A stretch of 64,000 nt of DNA from Schistocerca nitens. Its lineage: Eukaryota; Arthropoda; Insecta; Orthoptera; Acrididae. This document shows positions 9,186 through 19,400 of this stretch, in pieces. The stretch lies in contig NC_064623.1 in NCBI RefSeq assembly GCF_023898315.1, positions 17,125,140-17,189,139 on the forward strand, given 5' to 3'. The position numbers were made by a program, and so were the translations under genes. Positions within the stretch are counted from its first letter, which is position 1. Every line of letters starts with the position of its first letter. The notes below the pieces were generated by a model, which had not been told where the DNA came from, searched no databases, and saw nothing but the letters and a program-made list of their open reading frames with translations.

Positions 9186-9433
9186 TGTTGCAAAAAGGAA
9201 AGTTGCTACTCACTGTATAGTGGAGATGCTGAATCACAGATAGGCACAACAAAAAGACTATCACAAACAAAACTTTTGGTCTGTAAGACCTTTGTCAAAC
9301 ACTCACATGACTGCAGTCTCAGGCAACTGTAGCCACGCAAAGTACTAACTAACAGCAGAACTTGGGCAGTGTAAGATAGCACAACACACTGTGCCTTATT
9401 TTTGCATGTGGCTACAGTTGCCAGAGACTGCAG

Positions 9434-9499
<66 letters not shown>

Positions 9500-9660
9500 G
9501 TTGTCTATTTTTGACAAAGGCCTTACTGGCTGAAAGCTTTATTTGTGACAGTCTTTTTGTTATGCCTATCTGCGACTCAGCATCTCCGCTATATGGTGAG
9601 TGGCTACTTTCCTTTTCATAATATTTTTACATTTCAACCTGGATTTTTCATTGTTTGATT
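9186..9660. repeat. FB2 foldback copy with long TG microsatellite at its centre
   Basis: Minus-oriented arm 9186-9320 (GTTGCTACTCACTGTATAGTGG, AATCACAGATAGGCACAACA) and plus-oriented arm about 9500-9660 (GTTATGCCTATCTGCGACTCAG, CTATATGGTGAGTGGCTAC) are inverted copies. The centre holds the TG tract and a short CAGCAGAACTTGGGCAGT segment also seen at 8401. Decayed hairpin modules lie at 9278-9300 (minus) and 9511-9538 (plus; TTGACAAAGGCC, GGCTGAAAGCTTT). Confidence 0.75.
9436..9497. repeat. (TG)n microsatellite
   Basis: About 31 uninterrupted TG units. All reading frames across it (HTHTHT or VCVCVC proteins) are artefacts. It lies between the arms of the FB2 foldback. Confidence 0.95.
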
Positions 9661-9764
9661 TAAGGAAGATGTTGATTAGCAACAGTGTTTGTAGTATTGA
9701 AGAATATGTGAATCATCAGTATTAGAAGTAGTCATGTATTTCCATCATTTGTTTTTTTAATATA

Positions 9765-11186
9765 CACTCCTGGAAATGGAAAAAAGAACACATTGACACC
9801 GGTGTGTCAGACCCACCATACTTGCTCCGGACACTGCGAGAGGGCTGTACAAGCAATGATCACACGCACGGCACAGCGGACACACCAGGAACCGCGGTGT
9901 TGGCCGTCGAATGGCGCTAGCTGCGCAGCATTTGTGCACCGCCGCCGTCAGTGTCAGCCAGTTTGCCATGGCACACGGAGCTCCATCGCAGTCTTTAACA
10001 CTGGTAGCATGCCGCGACAGCGTGGACGTGAACCGTATGTGCAGTTGACGGACTTTGAGCGAGGGCGTATAGTGGGCATGCGGGAGGCCGGGTGGACGTA
10101 CCGCCGAATTGCTCAACACGTGGGGCGTGAGGTCTCCACAGTACATCGATGTTGTCGCCAGTGGTCGGCGGAAGGTGCACGTGCCCGTCGACCTGGGACC
10201 GGACCGCAGCGACGCACGGATGCACGCCAAGACCGTAGGATCCTACGCAGTGCCGTAGGGGACCGCACCGCCACTTCCCAGCAAATTAGGGACACTGTTG
10301 CTCCTGGGGTATCGGCGAGGACCATTCGCAACCGTCTCCATGAAGCTGGGCTACGGTCCCGCACACCATTAGGCCGTCTTCCGCTCACGCCCCAACATCG
10401 TGCAGCCTGCCTCCAGTGGTGTCGCGACATGCGTGAATGGAGGGACGAATGGAGACGTGTTGTCTTCAGCGATGAGAGTCGCTTCTGCCTTGGTGCCAAT
10501 GATGGTCGTATGCGTGTTTGGCGCCGTGCAGGTGAGCGCCACAATCAGGACTGCATATGACCGAGGCACACAGGGCCAACACCCGGCATCATGGTGTGGG
10601 GAGCGATCTCCTACACTGGCCGTACACCACTGGTGATCGTCGAGGGGACACTGAATAGTGCACGGTACATCCAAACCGTCATCAAACCCATCGTTCTACC
10701 ATTCCTAGACCGGCAAGGGAACTTGCTGTTCCAACAGGACAATGCACGTCCGCATGTATCCCGTGCCACCCAACGTGCTCTAGAAGGTGTAAGTCAACTA
10801 CCCTGGCCAGCAAGATCTCCGGATCTGTCCCCCATTGAGCATGTTTGGGACTGGATGAAGTGTCGTCTCACGCGGTCTGCACGTCCAGCACGAACGCTGG
10901 TCCAACTGAGGCACCAGGTGGAAATGGCATGGCAAGCCGTTCCACAGGACTACATCCAGCATCTCTACGATCGTCTCCATGGGAGAATAGCAGCCTGCAT
11001 TGCTGCGAAAGGTGGATGTACACTGTACTAGTGCCGACATTGTGCATGCTCTGTTGCCTGTGTCTATGTGCCTGTGGTTCTGTCAGTGTGATCATGTGAT
11101 GTATCTGACCCCAGGAATGTGTCAATAAAGTTTCCCCTTCCTGGGACAATGAATTCACGGTGTTCTTATTTCAATTTCCAGGAGTG
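9765..11186 (+). mobile_element. Tc1-type DNA transposon with TIRs and TA target duplication
   Basis: Terminal inverted repeats CACTCCTGGAAAT (9765) and ATTTCCAGGAGTG (ending 11186) extend to about 27 bases with few mismatches (left GGAAAAAAGAACAC, right GTGTTCTTATTTC) and are flanked by TA on both sides (9763-9764, 11187-11188). The 1422-bp length is usual for Tc1 elements. A single transposase frame occupies the middle, followed by AATAAAG near 11124. GC content is clearly higher than in the surrounding DNA and decay is low, so the insertion is fairly recent. Confidence 0.95.
10009..11031 (+). pseudogene. Tc1-like transposase with one in-frame stop
   Basis: The start is placed at MPRQRGREPYVQLTDFERGR, which opens the paired helix-turn-helix DNA-binding domain (residues 1-110, with WTYRRIAQHVGREVSTV as first recognition part). 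The catalytic domain shows VVFSDESRF (first Asp), LLFQQDNARPH (second Asp) and SPDLSPIEHVWD (Glu), so the DDE triad is intact. Only 32 residues separate the second Asp from Glu, against 34 in classical Tc1. The 340-codon frame is interrupted once, by TGA at 10558-10560, most simply a C-to-T change in a CGA codon. The frame continues upstream to 9793, but that part crosses the 5' UTR and is not needed. A near-active copy; related intact copies probably exist. Confidence 0.92.
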
Positions 11187-11242
11187 TATTTGCATTAATA
11201 AAATAAAACTTATTTTACTATATTAGAAATGCCCATATAGCC

Positions 11243-12040
11243 ACACTTATTAGCACACCACTTCTGCAGTTTGGGGAGGCACGCCAGTCCCATATCGAAT
11301 CCGACTGGAACATTAATGTTGAGGGCTGGTGTTGGCCAGCCTGGATGTGGCTCTTAGGTGCTTTCCCACATCTGACTAGGTGAATATTGGGCTGGTACCC
11401 ATGTCCTGCCTCATTACATAATTCATAAACATTTCAAAACAATGTTTTCACACTTCCACATGAATAACATCAGCTGCAGGTAGATATGATATTATGCAGA
11501 TGCTATATAGTAGCAGTTTTAGGTGGGGAGCGTTTTGAACTATGGTTGTGCAAGATACTCGTAGAGCTCGGTCAGGTTGAACTGCCACTGCCAACTGCAG
11601 AAAACAATTGCACTGTAGCCACTACCAAATGTATTGTGTATTTCAATTTGCTTTGTGCTATGGATTTTTTTTTAAAGAATGAAGAGGCTGATCTTGGTGC
11701 ATAAAGGGATTCAAATGTGACTCTCACAACAACAAAAGGAATCAGCAGTCCATATGACCATTATGTCAGTTCTACTTTTGTGGAAACACAGAACACAGAT
11801 GTAGGATGTCCGCCCTTCGAGAGGGAGGGAGATCTTATACCCCTACACCAATCTTCCCCCCTCGGGCAGTCTATGTTCTTGTTTGCTTATGGTCATGGTT
11901 GACTGCTAAGATATGCTGCCCATGTAATACACAGATTGTGTCCCCTAAGGAAGAGGGATGAGGGGACAGCAGGAATGGCATTTGGCCATTCTCTCATACT
12001 AACATTGCCAAATCCAAAATAACATGCTGACTCCATGCAG
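11243..12040 (+). repeat. SINE-epsilon, second copy, split by a 420-bp insertion
   Basis: The left part (11243-11488) and right part (about 11916-12040) together match the block order of 7565-7925. The intervening 11489-11908 is flanked by AGATATG (11482-11488 and 11909-11915) as a possible target duplication. The insert has a run of T (about 11667) and no recognised frame, and I do not recognise its family. Confidence 0.6.
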
Positions 12041-12099
12041 AAACGGGACAAGGCCAGGGAAAAAAGAGCTTTTACTGAAAAAATTTGCTATATTCATTA

Positions 12100-12395
12100 C
12101 AATATCATGAAAAGGGCAGACTGCTACTCACCATACAGCAGAGATGTTCAGTCGCAAATAGGCACAACAAAAAGACTGTCAAACAACTAAGCTAACCTTG
12201 GCAATCACAGACTGTGGTCATTTGTTTGTTAGTTGTGTTCACGTGAGTTATGTTGTCTAATTCTGATGAAGACCTTTTTGGATGGAAGATTACTTGTTTG
12301 ACAGTCTTTTTGTTGTGCCTACCTGCAACTCAATGTCTCTGCTATATGGTGAGTAGAATCTTTTCTTTTCATAATATTTCCATTATTCCGTCCTG
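12100..12395. repeat. FB2 foldback copy
   Basis: A minus-oriented arm (12100-12180: CATGAAAAGGGCAGACTGCT, ACTCACCATACAGCAGAG) and a plus-oriented arm (12190-12395: GACTGTGGTCATTTG, CTGATGAAGACC, CTGCTATATGGTGAGTAG, TTTTCATAATATTTCC) are inverted copies. The module at 12263-12290 keeps CTGATGA and a decayed hairpin but has GGAAGATT in place of GAAAGCTT. Confidence 0.7.
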
Positions 12396-13027
12396 GATTT
12401 ATTATATCAGTTTGTATTCTGACTGACATGTGTGTGGTTTCATGTTTATGTAAGAGTATTTTATTAAATAACATATAACTGTAAAAATTTTTGTTCCATA
12501 TGAGTATTGTTATCTATGACAAATCCTATTATCATTGTGTGTTATGAGATACAAGGATGCTAATTAACTGATCTGAATTGTATTGAATGTAGATGTAGAA
12601 CATAGAAAGTTGTATTGCAACATTTAACTTATAACAGACTTAGGTCTGGAAGTACAATATGACCATGATATACGTATGCAACTGATACATACATGTACAT
12701 CCAAAGCTGCTAAATAAAAACAATAATAATAATAATAATAATAATCAGAGATGCTATCCCATGGCTGCCTCCCATATCTCACTAATGTTTCCCCTGTCTC
12801 TTCCTGCTATACCGATGGAAGATGTTCATGAAGAAACACAATTTTAATTAGTAGTGTAGGAAGAATGACCTTCTATTGGTATATTTTTTGGATTTATGTG
12901 CAGATGTGAACGGCAAAATGTGAGCACAGTGCATCCACAAGACATGATGACAAGTGAGGTATCTTTACTTTCAATGGAGAAGTCATTTATATTTTGCAGT
13001 CATGCTTTGGATTTGCTGTAGATTTCT
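12396..13027. other. Interval without recognised gene
   Basis: AT-rich unique-looking sequence with an AAT microsatellite (about 12720-12747). No supported frame. Confidence 0.5.
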
Positions 13028-13037
13028 GAGAATAGGG

Positions 13038-13379
13038 TTCAAATGGTTCAAATGGCTCTGAGCACTATGGGACTTAACTTCTGAGGTCATGAGTCCCCTA
13101 GAACTTAGAACTACCTAAACCTAACTAACCTAAGGACAGCACGCACATCCATGCCCGAGGCAGGATTCGAACCTGCGACCGTCGCAGTCGCACGGCTCCA
13201 GACTGTAGCGCCTAGAACCACTAGGCCACTCCGGCCGGCCAAATGGTTCAAATGGCTCTGAGCACTATGGGACTCAACATCTATGGTCATAAGTCCCCTA
13301 GAACTTAGAACTTCTTAAACCTAACTAACCTAAGGACATCACACAACACCCAGTCATCTCGAGGCAGAGAAAATCCCTG
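13038..13379 (-). repeat. Dimeric tRNA-derived SINE (alpha + beta) with 10-bp target duplication
   Basis: Two head-to-tail units share one 3' body (CAAATGGCTCTGAGCACTAT, AGTCCCCTAGAACTTAGAAC, CTAACTAACCTAAGGACA at 13038-13130 and 13241-13345) but have different 5' heads. Unit alpha (to 13240) has a tRNA-like head with box B visible as GGATTCGAACC in reverse complement (about 13164) and ends CCGGCCGGCC. Unit beta ends in CAGTCATCTCGAGGCAGAGA, the start of another head, and is truncated. GAGAATAGGG flanks the whole dimer (13028-13037, 13380-13389), so it moved as one transcript. Confidence 0.85.
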
Positions 13380-13389
13380 GAGAATAGGG

Positions 13390-14659
13390 GATTGGACAAC
13401 AATGGTTCAACTGTAAATAAAAGAAGCTATATTAGGTAATCCCGTACTTACCTACTATCTGTCATTCAGTGACTTACCATGTCTAGACTGGCTAAGAGCA
13501 TATTGTAAATGAGAAATCTGCTCACTTCATGTTATTATGGATTATGGAAATGTTAAATACAGAAGAGAAAAATAAAAGGCTAGAGAATATGAGGTCTCTC
13601 TTACAGCCCTCAATCTGCTGCAATCGGAAATGAAGTCCCACGATTCAATTAGTGGCACTGAATAGCAGGACCAGTGAATCAAGAAGTGATGGAGACCATA
13701 AGAAATTATTCAAGGCAAACAATATCGAAAACAGCATCAGTGTGATATATTATTACATGAAGTAGGTATCCTCTGTACAGCAAACATAAATTTGAGAGAA
13801 CCATAACACTTCAGTAGTCACAACCAGAGAGTAACATTTACAGTCATCTAATTTCTTAAGTAAATGTAACATGATGAACATATATGAACACCATATCTAA
13901 ACATTTCTGCAGTTAAGAGCTGTGACTCAGGTAGTAACTTCGACGAACAACATCAGGAACGATGGTGTGTGCAGCCAATATTTTCAGTGATCAACATCTT
14001 TGGTTGCTTTTTACGCAAAGCCATGGAAGTGACTGTATAGCAGGTTCTGCATATTTCTCCACTCCCAGCATTCCCTATATGAAGTGTGAAGTTACACTGC
14101 ACATATAGTACCAAGACCAGCATGATCACTTCATCTTTCTCCTATTAAGCATGTGTAGGACATTGGTTGAAATCTGGTTGGATCATGTTAGCCTTCTGTC
14201 CACTTTGTTTGAGCAATTGTAAAAGTAGGTGGAGTCCAACATCTCTCTGACTGTCTTCATGAACAATTAGCAGACTGAATTGTAAATGGAGGAAGTATAT
14301 AAAATACTGAAAGTTCTGTCCATTGCTTTCTGTCCATAGTTGTGTAATTTTGTAATTATGCTCATATACAACTACAACCAATACAATTTGTGAATAAAAT
14401 GAAGACTTAATACCTGCAGAACCATTGCCACAGGATATTCATTTTTAACTTTCTTATAGAGTCATTATTTCTTCCCTTTATTTTTATTTCTGTGAAAAGC
14501 TCCAATTATAATTGTAATTATTAAATGAGGTGGATGACAGAGGATTTTTCAATGTATGTTACTGTTGGATACAATTGCCTTCTGCTGTAGAAGAGTCCAG
14601 TGATGTTATAAAACACAAGAATAGGACCATCAATAATGCAATGCACTGAACTGTAATTA
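13390..14659. other. Interval without recognised gene
   Basis: About 1.27 kb of unique-looking AT-rich DNA. The longest frame (14145-14381 minus, 78 codons) has no recognisable motif. Confidence 0.5.
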
Positions 14660-15077
14660 ATGTTCAGATAACATTATTTATTTATTTTATTTATCCATCC
14701 ATTGACAATAAATATTGTATGGATGTTGTCAAGGTTAAATGTAAGCCATTTCAAAGAAATGGGACACAAATAATATATACGTGAAAAAGTACAAAACAAA
14801 ATAATACAATGAAGTTAATAATAATACAATGAAATTAATGTAGCCTATATACATCCCTGCTTGTTATTTTAAATGCATAGTCTGTTTTTCACAAGGATTT
14901 AGTTTTGTCCTCCCTAAACGGCAAGTCCTTATATACACAACACTGCTTAAGTATATATTTACATCACACAACAGCTGTCCTTTAAGTATGCAAATGTAAT
15001 GAATGATTAGCTAATGAATGATTGGGTACAGATAGAGTATTTTCCATTTTGCCTTTATAAATACCATCAGAAAAAAT

Positions 15078-15522
15078 TTATTGTCCTACATAGTCATTTA
15101 CAGAATAAAAATATTGTTCTACTAGAAATTTTTTAAATTCTGTTTTAAATTTGTTATTGTCTTCTAACTGCCTGCTGTTGACTGGCAGTGCGTTGTGCAG
15201 TTTTGCACCAATGTGGTTCACATGCCTTTGTGTATTCGTTCTTTTTGTTCGCTGAGTATGCAGTGCTGCGCTATTACGGGTATTGTAGTTATGAAAGTCG
15301 GCATTTTTCTGAAAATCTGCAATGTGGGTCCAGACATACAATACACATTTGTATATGTATAATGATGGTATAGTAAGTATTCTAAGCTTTTTGAATATGG
15401 GTTTGCAGTGGGTCCGTGGATGACTGTGAGTTATTATTCGGATGGCCCTCTTCTGCAACAAAAAAATTTTTTTTGGGCGCCCTGTTGTGGAACCCCAAAA
15501 TATTATTCCATATGTGGCAAGA
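15078..15522 (-). pseudogene. LINE C ORF2 C-terminus
   Basis: TYGIIFWGSTTGRPKKIF, LLQKRAIRIITHSHPR, PIFKKLRILTIPSLYIY and the end FLVEQYFYSVNDYVGQ. Before the RTE insertion it joined directly to FQSLA of the frame at 15780-16238. The ending resembles that of LINE B (YSVSEFLEYQ). Confidence 0.88.
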
Positions 15523-15797
15523 ACAGGCTTAGATGATGGGGTCATGTTACACGCATGGGAGAACCAAGGTTACCCAAGAGACTTGTGGGTTCAGCAGTAG
15601 AGGGTAGGAGGAGTCGGGGTAGACCAAGGAGAAGGTACCTGGACTCAGTTAAGAATGATTTTGAAGTAATAGGCTTAATATCAGAAGAGGCACCAATGTT
15701 AACACTGAATAGGGCATCATGGAGGAATTTTATAAGGGGGACAATGCTCCAGACTGAACGCTGAAAGGCATAATCAGTCTTAAATGATGATGATGAT
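15523..15797 (+). mobile_element. 5'-truncated RTE LINE tail inserted in LINE C
   Basis: It encodes the RTE ORF2 end: GHVTRMGEPRLPKRLVGSAV, SRGRPRRRYLDSVKNDFEV and WRNFI (15555-15764), followed by a short 3' UTR and a (GAT)n tail at 15784-15797. TGGCAAGA on both sides (15515-15522 and 15797-15804) is a likely target duplication, although its first bases merge with the ATG tail. It inserted after LINE C had landed. Confidence 0.85.
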
Positions 15798-16920
15798 GGC
15801 AAGAGATTGAAAATAGCCGAAATATACCATTCTGGCACCCTCTGAGGTACACACATTTGCAATAATTCTGAGGGCAAAACAGGCTGAATTAAGTTTCTGT
15901 GCAAGTTTTATTACGTGGTCATTAAAATTTAAGTTTTCATCCACATGAATCCCCAGAAATTTTGTGGATGTCACTCTGTCTAAGGCTTTGTCACCCAACA
16001 CCAGATCGAGATTTACATTTTGACATCTTTTCCCAAACTGCATATAATTTGTTTTATTTACATTCAATGTCAACCTGTTTGCATTGAGCCAAGAGTGGAT
16101 GTAATTTAGTACTTTATCAGCAGTTGTTGGTAGCAATTGCTTTGGTGCACTTATTATCATACTAGTATCATCTGCAAATATTATTGCTTTGGCTGCATCA
16201 TCTGAGGTGTGAAAATCATTTATATAGACAAGAAACAATATGGGGCCCTAGGATGCTGCCTTGTGGTACTACTATTTCTACATTTTTGCCTCTGATACTG
16301 ACTTTATTTTGTGGTTGGAGTAAGTTGATGTCAGTCCTACAACCTGTGTTCTGTTTTTTAGGTATGATTCAAACCATTTTTTTTCCTATGCCATGTATAC
16401 CCAACGCTTCCAAATTTTCTAAAAGAATGTCCTGGTTCACAGAGTCAAAAGCTTTGGAGAGGTCTAAATTTACTCCTACAACACTATAATCTTTTTCTAG
16501 ATTTTTGATTATTTGTTCAGTGTAGCACAGTACTGCTGTTTCGGTATTTTTATGTGCTTGGAAGCCATGCTGATTTCTGTTAAGTAAATTATGGTCATTT
16601 AGATATTTGTTGATCCAGTGCTTCATCAGTTTTTCTAATATTTTTGAAAATGCTGGGAGGAGAGATATTGGGGGATAGTTTTTTACCTTATACTTGTCGC
16701 CGTTTTTAAATAATGGCTTCACTTTTGAAATTTTCAGCCTTTCTGGAAAAGCTCCTTCACTGAATGATAAATTGGCTATGTGTGCAAAGGGCTTTGCGAT
16801 TTGTGGTGCTGTCCTTGTTATGATTGGCACAGGCACCTCATCTATGCCAGCCGACATTTTGGGTTTCAAACTTTGTATCACTTTCAACACTTCACCCTCA
16901 TTTGTTGGCTCTACCCTCAT
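15780..16920 (-). pseudogene. LINE C ORF2 reverse transcriptase, two frames
   Basis: The first frame (16369-16920) has SLKPKMSAGIDEVP, FPERLKISKVKPLFKNGD, SLLPAFSKILEKLM, NQHGFQ and the block A VGVNLDLSKAFDSV. The second (15780-16238) has MFLVYINDF, the catalytic IIFADDTSMI, LNVNKTNYMQFG and STKFLGIHVDENLNFNDHV. Between them the GVPQGS block is frameshifted (about 16240-16300). The frame continues past the RTE insertion at 15078-15522. Confidence 0.88.
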
Positions 16921-17478
16921 CCTACAAGCTGTTTTTGGATATTCAGGTTTTTCTTCCTTTTGTAAATTTTAAGCTTAATGAAGTTGTTGCATTTATGAAA
17001 TAATTGTTAATATAATTTGGCAAATCTTGTTTATTTATATTGACATTTTTTAAATTTTTGAGGCTAATGTCCTGGTTTTCACAACTCTTCCCCATTTCAG
17101 TCTTCACAATACCCCATAGGGCTTTTGATTTGTTTTCAGACTGTCTTATAAAACTATCATTACTCATGAATTTTGCTTTAGCAATTATTTTTCTATATAC
17201 CCTCTTGTAATTCCTGACATATTCTATGAATTGTGGGTCTGTGGATGTTTTCATTTTAGAAATTAGTCTCTTTAGAGTTTGACAGGAAGTTTTGATGCCA
17301 GCTGTGATCCAAGAACTTGGCTTTGTATTGCCATGTGACGTGATTTTTGACAGCTTTTTTGGAAAGCACATTTTAAAATACCCCATGAAAATGGAAGAAA
17401 ATGTGTTATATGCATCATTTGTATTTGTTGTGGATAGTACTCCTGCCCAAGCCTCATTAGTTAGCATATTTATGAATT

Positions 17479-18291
17479 CTACACAGTTCTCTGTAGAAAA
17501 ATGTTTTTCTCTTTCAGTGGCCTTGAAGGAATTTTGAGGACAAGAGCACTGTGGTCTGATAATTCCAAATCAGTATTTGTTACTTCAACTTCTGTGCATC
17601 CTACATTTGAAAATATATTATCAATAAGACTGACTGTATTATTTGTTATTCTTGTGGGTGTGTGTATGTGTGGAAGCAGGTTGAAACTACATAACAGATT
17701 TAGGAACTGGTCTTTTAGCCTACTTTCACTCATAAGATTAATATTGAAGTCCCCACACACAACTACAGTGGCTCTATTGGTGAACAGAGTGTTGAGCAAT
17801 ATTTCTAATTGGTTAAAGAATATGTCTGCATCACCGGTAGGTGGTCTGTATATTGCTATGACTATGACTTTTCCCTGTATTTCATTCAACTGCACAGTTG
17901 CTGCTTCAAAATGATTTTCCACACTCAATGATTCAGCTTCACACCTTCTTTTATAGCTGATACTTGGATTGGTAAATATACATACACCTCCATTTTTGGT
18001 ATTTTTTCTACAATATTGGCTTGCCAACTTAAACGGATGAATATTAATGCTACTTAATTAAAAACTTCTGCACCAATGCTCCACAATGCACATGCAGTCA
18101 ATATTTGCACTGTTCATAGCTACCTCAAGTTCTAATGATTTATTTCTAAGACACTGAATGTTTAAGCTTAGAATCTTCAGGTGATGAGGATGAGAACTGG
18201 TTACATTTGTATTTACATTTTGTGGTGTCATACTCCGTTCCTTGCTTTGCTGAGGTACCAAAAAACCTCCAGAAGGACAGGTTTTCTGCAC
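17479..18291 (-). pseudogene. LINE C ORF2 endonuclease domain
   Basis: The start at 18291 (MQKTCPSGG) leads into LKILSLNIQCLRNKSLELE and IVEHW, the N-terminal Asn/Glu blocks of an exonuclease-endonuclease-phosphatase fold. After in-frame stops near 18058-18028 the same frame shows GGVCIFTN, VIVIAIYRPPTGDADIF, VVVCGDFNIN, SLIDNIFSN and the catalytic LSDHSALVLKI. All core catalytic blocks are recognisable. It nicked target DNA for reverse transcription. A frameshift near 17475 separates it from the linker frame at 16943-17467. Confidence 0.85.
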
Positions 18292-18788
18292 CTTGTAGGT
18301 CGTTCACTGGGATATGGTGAGTTGCTTGCTGCTGCTGCTGGTGTATCTCCCGGTGTCATTGATGCTGTCATTTCTGTTGTTGTTGTTGCTGTTGATGATG
18401 ATGATGATGGTGTAGCTGTTTCTGATACTTCAGGTGTTCGTTCTGTTGTTATTGATATGCTTCCTTGTGAACTGCTAGCACTTGGGGTGTTTTCATGCGA
18501 TGTCAGAACATCACACTTGTCTTGTAGTGGTGATGCTTCATTTTCGGATTCACCAAGTAGTTTGTGGGTCTTGTCCTTGAGTGGAATTATGTTTGAAGTG
18601 TCACAACTTACTTTTGTTTTGGCATTTACTATTTCTATTATTTTTGCAATTACGAAATGTTTTCCTAATCTATTTAAGTGGAAACCATGTCTAGTATGGA
18701 ACCTCCTTCCTAGTTTGCTTATATCAATGAAAGTCACATTTTCAAATCGTCTGCATATCTGTTTCATCTCACTATTTGCACTTTTCAC
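18228..18788 (-). pseudogene. LINE C ORF1 C-terminus with SGNH-esterase-like block
   Basis: The frame continues upstream to about 18850 as VIVFSVPHRHDLAEW, then FIDISKLGRRFHTRHGFHLN followed by RLGKHF. These match the last blocks of the SGNH hydrolase (esterase) domain found in ORF1 of CR1-clade LINEs, where the His in an HxxHG.HLN-type block is catalytic. The remainder is a Ser/Thr-rich tail ending KPVLLEVFWYLSKARNGV. The N-terminal part is missing by 5' truncation. Its last 64 bases overlap the likely ORF2 start (ATG at 18289-18291) in another frame. The antisense frame at 18181-18825 is its shadow. Confidence 0.75.
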
Positions 18789-18914
18789 TTCTTTGTTAAT
18801 GCAGGACCATTCCGCTAGGTCATGACGATGTGGTACTGAAAATACAATGACATTAGTACATCTTAGTTATTATGTGCTACTAAATAACAACTTTGAGGTG
18901 TGAATAGATTTTTA

Positions 18915-19400
18915 CATGTTATTGTGTAGTAGTAATAATAATAATAATAGTAATAGTAGTAGTAGTAATTTTATTGTCATTCGGCCACTACAGCAATAGA
19001 CAATGTCAGGCATATAATACAATATAAATGTTAAATCAAAGAAAACAAGCGGCATGTCATTAATACTACAAAATTATATTACATTTGAAATAATCATTGA
19101 TGTCATAGAATGGATGAGCAACTAGCCATTTGTACAGTTTTTGTTTGAATGCTTGTTCAGGTAGATCTTGTACATATTGTGGAAGCTTATTAAATAATTT
19201 GTGCCCCATCAGTTCATAGCTGTTAAGTGACTTTGACAACCTGTGGTAAGGAGTATACATGCATCTGCTCCTTCTCATGTTGCAGAAATGTATATTTTCT
19301 CTACGTTTTGCTTCTGGTAACTTCTTTTTTGTGTGGACATAGTAAATATATAGGTTTATTACAGTCATGATTTTTTGTTCACAGAACAATGGAAGCTTTC
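18915..19400 (-). mobile_element. LINE D 3' end with (TAA/TAG)n tail
   Basis: The minus-strand frame 19066-19389 carries KLPEAKRRENIHFCNMRRSR, YTPYHRLSKSLNSYELMGHK, LFNKLPQYVQDLPEQAF and the end HPFYDINDYF, typical of a LINE ORF2 C-terminus. The 3' side ends in a TAA/TAG-rich microsatellite (18930-18978). It is 5' truncated at about 19400, or continues unrecognised. Confidence 0.8.

Larger units (their letters stand above)
14660..18870 (-). mobile_element. LINE C: long CR1-like LINE with ORF1 and ORF2 remnants
   Basis: Read on the minus strand: ORF1 C-terminal part (18228-about 18850), apurinic-like endonuclease (17479-18291), linker (16943-17467), RT (15780-16920), post-RT C-terminus (15078-15522), then a 3' UTR ending in TTTATTCATCC-like and TTTA repeats at 14660-14700. 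About 4.2 kb survive. Frame breaks lie near 17475, 16930, between 16369 and 16238, and stops near 18058-18028. A plus-strand RTE tail (15523-15797) interrupts it. It is the most complete CR1-like copy here and allows ordering of the smaller fragments. Confidence 0.9.

Noticed and set aside
9206-9517. 103-codon minus frame with a long His-Thr repeat
   Set aside because: It is the translation of a CA/TG microsatellite in an FB2 foldback; the same holds for the VCVCVC frame on the other strand and for 46767-47057, 48861-49459 and 58382-58603.
18181-18825. 214-codon plus-strand frame, the longest on its strand in this region
   Set aside because: It is antisense to LINE C ORF1, whose minus frame has SGNH-esterase-like blocks; the plus frame is Leu/Val/Ser-rich from reversed Ser/Thr codons.
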